The notes under the pieces: generated by a model
What the model was told of the DNA's origin: nothing
What the model saw: the letters and a program-made list of their open reading frames with translations, nothing else
The model's database searches: none
In this document: piece after piece, positions 12,981 through 23,197 of the stretch
How the letters are laid out: each line of letters begins with the position of its first letter
Position numbering within the stretch: the first letter of the stretch is position 1
Program-made: the position numbers and the translations under genes
DNA from: Escallonia rubra
Taxonomy: Eukaryota > Streptophyta > Magnoliopsida > Escalloniales > Escalloniaceae
Assembly: GCA_033065855.1 (NCBI GenBank)
Contig: JAVXUO010001127.1
Location: 1-64,000, forward strand
Length of the DNA: 64,000 nucleotides
Direction: 5' to 3'

Positions 12981-13369
12981 ACGCTCATCATCCGTCGCCC
13001 GGACGTCGTCTCCGTGACCCCCGTCACCGACGTCCGGGCGTCACACTCCAACACTTCGCCGCGCCGCTGATACAGCCGTGCCCCCAGGCTCTCTGTCACA
13101 CTACCGTGCCCCCGGCACTATACGCACTCTGTCGCGCCCATGCGCCACCATTGACACCAGCGTGCCCCCGGCACCTTACACACTCTGTCGCGCCCATGCG
13201 CCACCATTGACACGAGCATGCCCCCGGCACCTTACGCACTCCGTCGCGCCCATGCGCCACGATCATATCATCATGCCCCCGGGCACCACACTCATTCATC
13301 ACACCATGCGCACCTTGCCTTGGTCATGGAACGTGCTTCAACCCACTCTCCGGAGTGTACATCATCCGC

Positions 13370-14045
13370 GGGGATAGACGACTCCTCCGGGACACTATCT
13401 CTGCCAGGGAGCTCTTCAACTCCCCTTCCGCCAGGTAGACGGCTCCTCCGGGATGCTACCTCGGCCAGTCGGGTAGACGGCTCCTCCGGGATGCTACCTT
13501 GACATGCTCCGAGTGCTCCGGCATAAGGACTCACCCGCGGGGATAGGCGACTCCTCCGGGACACTATCTCTGCCAGGGAGCTCTTCAACTCCCCTTCCGC
13601 CAGGTAGACGGCTCCTCCGGGATGCTACCTCGGCCAGTCGGGTAGACGGCTCCTCCGGGATGCTACCTTGACATGCTCCGAGTGCTCCGGCACAAGGACT
13701 CACCCGCGGGGATAGGCGACTCCTCCGGGACACTATCTCTGCCAGGGAGCTCTTCAACTCCCCTTCCGCCAGGTAGACGGCTCCTCCGGGATGCTACCTC
13801 GGCCAGTCGGGTAGACGGCTCCTCCGGGATGCTACCTTGACTCGCTCCAAGTGCTCCGGCATAAGGACTCACCCGCAGGGATAGGCGACTCCTCCGGGAC
13901 ACTATCTCTGCCAGGGAGCTCTTCAACTCCCCTTCCGCCAGGTAGACGGCTCCTCCGGGATGCTACCTTGGCCGGCCGGGTAGACGGCTCCTCCGGGATG
14001 CTACCTTGGCCTGCGGAATAGACGACTCCTCCGGGACACTATCTC
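13370..14045. repeat. 169-bp tandem repeat, about four units
   Basis: Units begin near 13370, 13539, 13708 and 13877, and the last is partial. Each contains CTCCTCCGGGACACTATCTC, a GCTCTTCAACTCCCCTTCCG segment and two copies of GGTAGACGGCTCCTCCGGGA. Copies are nearly identical. The related LTR at 51.5 kb has a single, diverged version, so the expansion is specific to copy A. A unit of 169 bp shifts frame at each copy, which argues against a coding role. Confidence 0.93.
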
Positions 14046-14447
14046 CGTCAGGGTGCCTGCGTGACTGGCCTACGTGCTCCGGCACTGGGGGCTTGCGTCG
14101 GCACCCCTAGGGACTATGACCCCCGGGTCACTCCGAGACGGGAGCAGGTCTTCGGAGGGCATCGCGCCTAGTTCACCTGGCAGTTGGGCGTCGGGTCTTC
14201 CCCACCGCTGCCAGGCCTGTGGGACTCCGCAAGGGCTTGGATTGGAGGCTAGATCAAGGGGGTTCTCTGGCCACACCGATGCGGTGGGAGCCAGTCTTTC
14301 CAGACAGACAGAGCGACGCTGTGCGGGGCAGGCCGGATGAATATGCGATTCGACAGTCCGTGGAGCACCGGCACCCGTGGACCCCTGGTGACGTGTCACT
14401 CCCGGGGAGCACCATGTGTCGGTTAATGACATCATCATCTCAATCTC

Positions 14448-14455
14448 TATAAATA
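14448..14455 (+). promoter_or_regulatory. TATA box of LTR copy A
   Basis: TATAAATA follows a TGACATCATCATCTCAA block about 330 bases before the LTR end. The same arrangement occurs in copy B, as expected for the U3 promoter of an LTR. Confidence 0.6.
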
Positions 14456-14787
14456 GAGGTCTTGAGAATTCATTTGGAGAGGACATAACAAGATAACATT
14501 TGGACATTTTCAGAACATTTTCACTTTCTCACTCTAGAATTCTAGAGAGAGAAACATACAGCACCCTGACTCTGGACCTAAGCATCGGACTGTGACTGTC
14601 ATCGTGTATTCATCCTGCGCTATCGCCCTCGCAGCACTGCCACCCTCAAGCTCTGTCTAGGAAGCCCTTGGTCTCTACCCTTGCCACCCTTGCTGTGTCT
14701 CACATCAACATACTTGGAAGCTGACTCGGATTGCAGCCTTTGTGGCACCTCCACGTAAGTACGAACCCACTTTCCTTGGCATCAGTG

Positions 14788-15128
14788 CGTTACAGAAAGA
14801 TTAGGAAGAAATGCCGAATTAGATTATTCCAGCGCGGTATTATGCCACCGAATAAAAAGAAAAGAAGATAAAATACATTGTGAATGACGATGATACCCCT
14901 CCTTACATGTATAAATTCCATGGTTTCGGAAACACCATACCTTTCATACTAGAGGGGCCGTCACATGTCCATGGGCTGCGATTGTAAACAAGTACCCACG
15001 TGAGTGAAGCCCGCGCTCACGCAGCCGCGAGTAGTACATCAGCCACAGAGCTGGCGTACAGTCCAAAGCGAGCCACGGCGGAGCTCCGCCACTCGAGCTC
15101 GATCGGCGGCCGAGCCGCTCTTTCTCCA
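14788..15128 (+). other. upstream region and leader of the O-fucosyltransferase gene
   Basis: This stretch runs from the LTR end to the chosen start codon. It carries a short upstream frame beginning with ATG at about 14969 that ends after some ten codons. The reading frame of exon 1 is open back to a GTG at 15000, but no in-frame ATG occurs before 15129. Confidence 0.5.
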
Positions 15129-18100
15129 ATGAAGCGTGACGACGCCGCCGCCGCCGCCGCTTCGCCGCTGGCCCCCGACCACCACCTCGTCGACGACGAC
15201 GACGACGGCGGCCGCGATCGCCACTCACGAGATCGGCTCCGGTCCTTCCTCTGCAACTTCAGCTTTCTGCCCCCGCATTTTTCGGACGAGGCTAGGGTTC
15301 ACTCGAGCAGCTCCCGGATCTCACTCTTCTTGCTCGTCGCCGTAATAGTCGCCGCATTATTCTCGGTTTTTTCTATCTTCAATCGATTGGTAAGTCTTTA
15401 AAATTTTGCTATTTAACTCGCCTGTGTGTGTATCTATAGGTTTGTCTATCGTTGTATGCAACTTGGTGGTTATAATCAGCTCAAACTACTATGTAATGCT
15501 GCCAGGTGTTTTTCCTGGTGAACTGGTACTGGGTAAACGTTGAGACTTTGCATCTAGGATCATTGTATTTTAGGTCAAATTAGTACATCCATTCTATTGC
15601 ATTTTCCCTTTGACTTTTGCGAATTCTTAGGATAGTTTCTGGTATACTTAAACAACGAATTTAACTCAAATTGCAATTACAATTAAGGAAGTATAGTTCG
15701 CAAGAATCAACATTGTCGGTCATGTACTATATCTATCCTAGAAATTCGCAAAAAAGCGAAATGGGGAGAATCCAGTGGGACGAAGTGGAGTACTAGTTAT
15801 GCAGCCTTCCAGTGACAGGAGCCTCATGCACCAGGGTAGCCTTTTTTGCATTAGATATGCAAGTACTAAGCTCCTCATTGGTTTTTCCATGACTTTGGAG
15901 TTGCTTTATTTTCCACGGTCTCGTTGATCAAGCACGAGTCATTTGGATTTAGTCGTGGGGATCCGAAAATTTATTGATTTATGCAGAAATAGTAACTTAC
16001 CATTGATTTGGTATTTGAGCTGGTGGGTAGGTAGGGGAGTCTATATCCCTCTCCTCCTCAAAGAAAGGGAAAAAGAAGGAAAAGGGGAGAGAGTTGACGC
16101 TTCTTATGTTTTGGAGTAAAATAGCTTTACTTTGATAGTCAAAGATAGCTGGAATCTTGTTTGGGCATTTGGTGTTGCTCTCACAATAATTTCACCAGAC
16201 TGTGAAGATGGATAGTCTGGAGCAGCAGATGGTAGTAGAAGCCCTTCCAATCACTCTGGAGTAGGGAACTATTTTCTATAGTAGGAGATTGGAAGAAATT
16301 GGATTATTCTGACCCAAGTAACAAGAACCAACCTTGACTTAGACCATTACAGGTGGTTAGTCTGCTAACTGCATGCAACTCGACATGATTGTTACACTTC
16401 TCTTTTTCTAATTTGGATATTCTTCTGTTTATTTTAGTTGTGAGGTGGGTAAATGTTAAGAAATGTATCCTGTCGTATTGCTTACCAAGTTCTAGTTTCC
16501 TTTAGAGGATTTAGTTAGATTTCTTACTTCTCAATCCTTCTTGCTTTAAGTTGGCTTGCATGAAAAAGGTTTTTCGTGCTGCAACTTCTGAGAAATATAA
16601 ATTTAATAGCTAAAATGTTTGTTTGGTACCTTACACTTGTTCTTTCCAATAATGACATTTTCCTCCACTGATCTCTTCCACTTAATTGTAGAATGCCCCA
16701 TATTTGTGCAGAAAAGATGGCATTGCTCTTCACTGTCCACGAGTAAGTTCTTAAAGAATCATTCTCTCTGTTAGCTTGGAATCTATCCAGTTTTTTTTTA
16801 CTTACCTATTTTTATTTTGTTTAATATTATCTCTAGGTTAAGGAGCCTCCTTCGCTGTGGGAGAATCCTTATTCGGCAACTACTTCATGGAAGCCATGTG
16901 CTGAGCGACGTAGTGGTGCAATTCCAGGTGACCTTAGATTAGTAATTATTTTCGCTGTTACTTGCCAAAGTTTGTGAAGGCTTGTGGATAAGTGTAGTCT
17001 AAATTCGTTGGTGAAGAAAAAATACACATCTCTACTAGAAAAGGAAATTATAGGATTTTTCAGCCTCACAATCTTCTTCCTGTAATCTACAGATCTTCCA
17101 GCTGATAATGAGACAAATGGATATATATTTATACATGCTGAGGGTGGGCTAAACCAACAAAGAATTGCTGTAAGTTTCTGTTCTCTTAGTTCCTTTTCTG
17201 GATGTGTTCTCTTGTCCTATTTGAGTTTTGATTATATGCACCTATCTCTTAGTTCTTTCGCGCTTTTATATTTGAAGCTTGTAGAATATGCGTGCTGTCT
17301 TCCTTGTAGTCATGGATGACACGTCCATCTTCTGCAGTGTATTATTTTTCTTTTTGATTGGTAAACGAGTAAGCATTTTTTGGTGGAGAGCCAAGATATG
17401 TCCATCCAGGTTTATCTAAAATCTTCTACTCTAACATTGCTAATCCAGAAGCTTGTACATTTAGGTGTTGGACGTGGAGTGGAACAAATAACTGAATTCT
17501 ATCTTTAAGATTAACTTAGGTTGTAATGTTAACTGGCAAATTAATATGCTATCGTCATGGTGATACACGAGTGATTCGATTCCCATCTGTCAAATGTCTT
17601 AATATTGCTCAAACTTTTAAAGAGTCCTTTCCGAGCTATCTATGTAGGCAGGCCTCTGGATGGGGTAGTCTCTTTATTGTGATAGATTTTGGTCTCTTAG
17701 ATATTCCTAGAAAAGATGACCCCTCACCCCTGCACTCTCTTCATACAGTTTTGGTAGACAATGCTTAAATCCAATCAATGTTTGTCTTAAAGATAATAGG
17801 AAGGAATTTCTCGCGTGGCTTTTGATACTGAGTTTTATGATTCCGATAAAGGAGAGTATACTGTTCAACTGTTTTGCATTACTGTTACCACATAGCCCTA
17901 CAGCCTTTTTTCTAAGTCTTTTTCTTTTTTCCCGCGGGGGTGGGATCTTAAACATTTATGATTTATCGTTTATGTATTTTGTAAAACATATAGCCCAATA
18001 CTACTAATGGTGCTACTTTTCTTGAGAACTTACTATGATGGCATGTGGTCTCCTGCAGATATGCAATGCTGTTGCTGTGGCCAAGATAATGAACGTTACC

Positions 18101-20663
18101 CTTATTTTGCCAGTGTTAAAGCAAGATCAGATCTGGAAAGACCAAACGTGAGTTATCTTGAACTTATATGCAATTGTTTGTGACGGATGTAAACAAAATT
18201 TGAGTTGACATATGGGGAATATGTCCCATATTCCCAGTTGATAGTGGTGATTAACATTCCTAATGGTTGCCACAGAAGTCGACATAAATATGTCTGATAG
18301 GTAACTAGTGATATTCTTAAATGCAAAAGGTTTTTGCTCATCAATATATAATTTTCGATAAGCGTGAGTATATTATGTTGTGAAAACATGTATTAATATT
18401 TTCCATCTGGTTGAACCTTTTATTTGGTTTCGTCGTTCTTTTAACTCAAATGCTGTCTTTCCTCATAAGTTTACAAACATATGTGCAGGAAGTTTGAAGA
18501 CATATTTGATGTAGATCATTTCATTGACTACTTGAAGGATGATGTGCAAATTGTTCGTGATATCCCTGAATGGTTTACTGACAAGTCAGAGCTGTTTACA
18601 AGCATAAGGTTTGTCACCCCCCGAACCCCATCAACCTTTCACGAGTATAGTATTCCATACAGTTGCAAGAACCAGCCCAAATCAAAACATCGGCTCTGAC
18701 GGACTACTGCTCACAGTGTAGTTGAAAGAGAACAAGCAATTATCAGGGAACCAACAACACATGCAATCACACTCGGTCACATCCGTTGTTCAGGATACCC
18801 TTTTTTAGCTTCTAGGGTCTATTTCTTAGTTCAAGATACCAGAAGTCTTCGCTCATATATAGAAGTCTTTTCTGGCATATTTGTTGAACCTTCTGTGACC
18901 TTTACGTGCATTGCAACTGTTATATACTTTCTCTAAGAAGTCATGTAAAATGCATGATAGGCGAACAGTGAAAAACATTCCAAAGTATGCTCCAGCTAAC
19001 TTCTACATCGACAATGTTTTGCCTCGGATCAAGGAGAAAAGAATAATGGCCCTGAAACCTTTTGTTGATCGACTTGGGTATGATCCCTTTGTCATGCAGA
19101 GATGCCGATTCATTTTCTCTCAAGTTTTCCTTCTATTGAAGATAATGGAGCAAACAACTTGCGATCTCTTTCTGTTCAGGTATGATAATGTTCCTCCAGA
19201 AATCAACAGGCTAAGGTGCATGGTCAACTATCATGCTCTCAAATTTCTTCCACACATTGAGCAGATGGCCAATCGACTGGTATCGAGAATGAGAAATCGC
19301 ACAGGCACTGCAAATCCTTTTATGTAAGGGGCTTGAGCACATTAAGCTAGAGTTAAAATGATTTATATTGCCACAGCAAGACTTAACAATATTTATATGA
19401 ACAGGGCTCTTCATCTGAGGTTTGAGAAAGGGATGGTAGGCCTGTCCTTCTGTGATTTTGTGGGTTCTAGGTTAGAGAAAGCTGTAATGGCTTTATATAG
19501 ATTGAAAGAATGGCCTCGACGATTCAAGGTGACCGTCTTCATGGATTTCTTGGCTAAAGAACCAAATAAAAATATGGGTCCTCACAGTGTGCTTTCTTCC
19601 TTTTTGTGGTGGTTTTGGCTGTAGGATGGTTCCCATCTCTGGCCGCTTGCCTTGCAGAAGCGGAAGGAAGGACGGTGTCCTCTTGAGCCTGGGGAGGTGG
19701 CAGTGATGCTTCGAGCCATGGGATATCCCAAAGAAACCCAGATATATGTTGCTTCTGGGCAGGTTTATGGTGGTCAGAACCGAATGGCACCCCTTAGGAA
19801 CATGTTCCCAAATCTTGTAAGGCTGCTCTTCTCCATCTAACTCCCAGTTCGATGGCAGTCATTACACATTTACCCCTTTACAGAAATGCCATAAATGACC
19901 ATGCTATTTTTTTCTTCTTTTTGGTGGTGCATCCAGTCACATAGTCTTCTTTGTCAACAGTTTGTGATTGGCTCCTGGTTTTTTTCTTGCACACTTTGTT
20001 TTGCTTCCACTTCAGCGCACTAGTAGTGGAAATACTTTATCTCTTAACTGTAGTGGAAACAAAGTGGAATGTGCAAGCATCTGTACAATGTCCACGTGTC
20101 TTTATACTGTAAATTATCTAGAGTATTTTGAATTTACTCTCCTTTTGCCCTCCTCAAAAAATCAAGATTCATGTCGTTGCTTTTGAGTATGGTCACCGAC
20201 GTTTGTAACACTTTTCATCATTATGGAAAGGCATCTGTTTGAATTTCTAGTCGAAATGTTCCTTTTTATTTGGATGATTTATGTTTTGGGGGGCTTGTAA
20301 CAGGTCACCAAGGAGGAGTTGGCAGCCAAGGAGGAGTTGGATGATTTCAGAAAGCATGTGACTAGTTTGGCTGCCCTTGACTTCTTGGTCTGCTTGAAGT
20401 CCGATGTATTTGTGATGACCCATGGAGGCAACTTTGCAAAATTGATAATTGGGGCTCGTAGGTACATGGGTCACCGGCAGAAATCCATAAAACCAGATAA
20501 GGGGCTCTTATCCAAATCTTTAGGGGACCCCTACATGGGTTGGGCGACCTTTGTGGAGGATGTGGTCGTCACCCACCAGACACGGACTGGATTACCTGAA
20601 GAAACGTTCCCCAACTACGACATCTGGGAGAATCCTTTGACACCTTGCATGTGCAGAGCCTGA
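15129..20663 (+). CDS. O-fucosyltransferase family protein, type II membrane protein
   Basis: A plant O-fucosyltransferase-family (PF10250) protein, expected in the Golgi. Eleven coding exons: 15129-15389, 16692-16742, 16837-16927, 17093-17169, 18059-18147, 18489-18608, 18961-19077, 19180-19323, 19405-19528, 19625-19816 and 20304-20663. They total 541 residues, and all phases agree. Residues 64-84 (about ISLFLLVAVIVAALFSVFS) form one membrane anchor after an acidic and basic cytosolic tail. The lumenal part has CRKDGIALHCPR, HAEGGLNQQRIAICNAVAVA (the GDP-fucose binding GGxNQxR-type motif), ALHLRFEKGMVGLSFCDF, VYGGQNRMAPLRNMFPN and DVFVMTHGGNFAKLIIGARR, all family hallmarks. The acceptor substrate cannot be told from sequence. 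Exon 11 contains a small in-frame duplication, KEELAAKEEL. The start is the first in-frame ATG, giving the short N-terminus usual for the family. It may be the counterpart of Arabidopsis At3g26370 (recollection). Confidence 0.95.
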
Positions 20664-21255
20664 CTATAATCGTTGCTGTTAAGACAAGACATCTTCACAA
20701 TTATTTGGGAGCGCATTTCCAGAAGGTGGTGGTGCATAAGCGCCTCTCCTCCCGCTCCGTCCCTCCTCCCGTTGCTTTTAAGGTCAAAGCACAGCTGATT
20801 CAATTCGGAAAGGTGGGGCAAAATGCAATGAGGTTTCATCAGGCACCCTTTTACTGACCATCTGATGTGATCCTCATCTGTGACAGTGTAGCATTGCAGT
20901 TTTGTGTAACCTGGTTATTGCAGATTTTCTGTACATTATATAATAGTCATATTATGGAAATTATGATTATGATATTAACGCTCTGTGCAAAAAATGTCTC
21001 CATTATATATAAAGGCTGTCTTCACTTGACAGCTTCATTTGTATATGTCATGTGATCGGTACAAGCGCAAGGTTCAGGACGGACCAAAATTGTATGCCAA
21101 GGCTATCATAACGACTTTCACATGGAATAGAGCCAATACATGTCACCCTTGACCTATTGGATTTTTAGGGTCCTCCATTAGGTACATTTAGATTCGTACT
21201 TTTGCTTTATGTGATTTCAGAACACACTGTGGACTAAGTTGCTGTACATAACTGT
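20664..21255 (+). other. 3' UTR and intergenic region
   Basis: This follows the O-fucosyltransferase stop codon. T-rich sequence continues to about 21050 and probably includes the 3' UTR. Nothing else is recognisable before the LTR at 21256. Confidence 0.5.
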
Positions 21256-21909
21256 TGTAACGCCCCAAGCCCGAGGGTCCGAACTCGTCGTTTAGCCAAA
21301 ACCCAATTCAAAACGTAACAACCGTAATGGTAAAACAGAGCATCTAAAATAAAGCAAACATAATTATTTGAATCTAAAAATCTTAACTCCATTGACAAAA
21401 TTGTGGTTATATCATGTCGAATATCGCAGCCGACTCGTCACATATAATTACGATAATCAAAAGTGACTTTCAAATACAAATATCACCCACAAAGTAATTT
21501 AATAAATATAGTGAATATTCATTCGAAATCCAAAAATAGTCATTGTAGACTCAAACTGAAGAGAACGGAAATATGAGTTCAGCGAAATAAAAATCGGTTC
21601 GATCGGAGATCTGATGGATGAGATATCGTCGAAAGATATTTCGATGGTGAATTAAGGACACGAAAATTTCAAAAGAAAAAGGGCCAACAAGAAGGTGACA
21701 TGTGGCCTCATGACCACACCTTGGTAAACAATGAATTAAGAATGAAATGCGTGTACTTTGAGAACCATTTTGCAAATCGTGTACTCAAGCAATAAAATTT
21801 ATAGATTCACAATGACACAAACAATTTTGGTGTGTACCAATAAATTAAGAATGAATAAAAATTCTTACCTCAAAGTAGCAAATATAATGTCAAAAATCTT
21901 CTCTTTATA

Positions 21910-22333
21910 GGCCCCGTTTGACATATATATATATATATATATTTTTTCAGTTTTGGAAATTAGAAAAAAAAGCGTGTTTGGTAACCAATTTGTTTTCCTT
22001 ATCTAATTTAAAAAACAAAATTTTAAAATGAAGAAGAAAAAAAAACTCCAAAAATGAGTTTTTTTTTTTAGACCACCACCACCCTCCTCTTACCGCCGGT
22101 AGGCACCTCAGGCGACCACCGGCAGTCTCCGGAGGTTACCGCCGGCGACTGCCGGCCACCACCGCCGACAGCCACCGCCACCGTAAACCACCACAAAAAA
22201 AACTCAAAATAAAATTGGGTTATCAAACACCCACTTGTTTTTGTAAAAAAAAAAAAGTAAACTGCTCTTTAATTTTATTTTTATTTTTTTTAGAAACTGA
22301 AAATCAAAAAATAAAATTTTGTCAAACGAAGCC
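21910..22333. mobile_element. 424-bp MITE inside the left LTR
   Basis: It starts GGCCCCGTTTGACA and ends TGTCAAACGAAGCC, imperfect terminal inverted repeats. The right LTR of the same retrotransposon reads straight through the empty site (CTTCTCTTTATCTTAGATC), which confirms the insertion. TTTAT occurs on both sides, so the target duplication is short or eroded. The centre is GC-rich with CCACCG-type triplets, flanked by A/T homopolymers. The superfamily is uncertain: hAT or PIF/Harbinger. Confidence 0.8.
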
Positions 22334-23197
22334 TTTTATCTTAAATCAATTACCACTTTTTTACTTGAATACCCAAAAGAATGCAATAACTTTTTTCTCT
22401 CATTTGTCTCTATAAAATATAAAGACTCTTATTTCTTCTTCCCCCTTATATAGTTCGATTATCTAATTCTAATATAACTTGAAGTCCTGATTGGCAATTG
22501 CTAGTGCAATTGTAATACAACTTAAAGTCATCATACTAATTTAATCACAACATGACTTAAAATTCTAATCCAAGTCGAAATCTTTTGTTCCCCCTAATCC
22601 AGTCACATTAGCCACTAATACTATTAAATATTAATTTCGTCACTAAAAAGACTCCAAGTAATCTCTATAAGGTCCATTACTTAATTCAGAATCAGTATAA
22701 TTTTTATAATTACTACTTGCACTAGTAGTTAAAAATTCAGGGTACCCCCCCCCCCCCCCACAAAATAATTCCGATCTCGGAATTAAATGTTTCTTAATCA
22801 TCAAAAGTGGCTTGTTGCCTTCCAACACGAATCATTACATCCCTCCCACCATAAAATGAAATTACAATCTCGAAGTATTTATGACTTAACTAGCATTCGA
22901 AATGTACTCAACTAAATTACGCCACTCAAAATTCAACAAATGAAATCAATCTCTAATCCATCACTCTTCTACTGCGCTATTCTGATAATATACCAAATCA
23001 TAGCCTTTGCACAGTCTACCTAATAATAACGTGCTTAACTTCAAGTTTAAGGTGTACTAAGTACTATGCAATTTTCCGCATATGACTTGTATTCTACGAT
23101 ATCCAAATCTTGAGTTCTAACTCCCAATCTATTACTCTACAAAACCACAAATTAAGTCATTTCAATACTCTCTTAATGAAATTTCGCTAACAACTGT

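Larger units (their letters stand above)
12310..14787 (+). mobile_element. GC-rich LTR of a retrotransposon, copy A
   Basis: The segment from about 13980 to 14787 is clearly homologous to 51480-52334: both carry the same run of sequence, including a shared TGACATCATCATCTCAA block, a TATAAATA box, GAGAATTCATTT, CACTTTCTCACTC, and the end CCTTGGCATCAGTG. The final TTGGCATCAGTG (14776-14787) resembles a plant initiator-Met tRNA primer binding site (TGGTATCAGAGC), so this may be a 5' LTR plus the first bases of the internal region. Abrupt change in base composition marks the left side near 12310-12350, but the exact left end is not resolved, and no target duplication is convincing. No gag or pol frames are present. 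Confidence 0.7.

Noticed and set aside
12327..13210. Long overlapping open frames on both strands (up to 288 codons)
   Set aside because: They run through 27-bp and other GC-rich tandem repeats that lack stops in all frames. The translations are simple repeats.
13292..13926. Three nearly identical minus-strand open frames of 87-98 codons
   Set aside because: They are the same 169-bp repeat unit read three times, so they do not represent separate genes.
13370..14045. CRISPR-like regular repeats
   Set aside because: Units abut directly without unique spacers, and the genome is a plant's; these are tandem repeats.
15000..15128. Upstream extension of the O-fucosyltransferase frame
   Set aside because: The extension begins at GTG with no in-frame ATG before 15129, so it is read as leader.
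14944..15256. Minus-strand Arg-rich and Ser-rich frames
   Set aside because: Antisense to the Asp/Ala repeat in O-fucosyltransferase exon 1.
21256..21260. Target duplication of the outer retrotransposon
   Set aside because: ACTGT precedes the left LTR, but the right side reads ACCGC; the match is too weak to claim.
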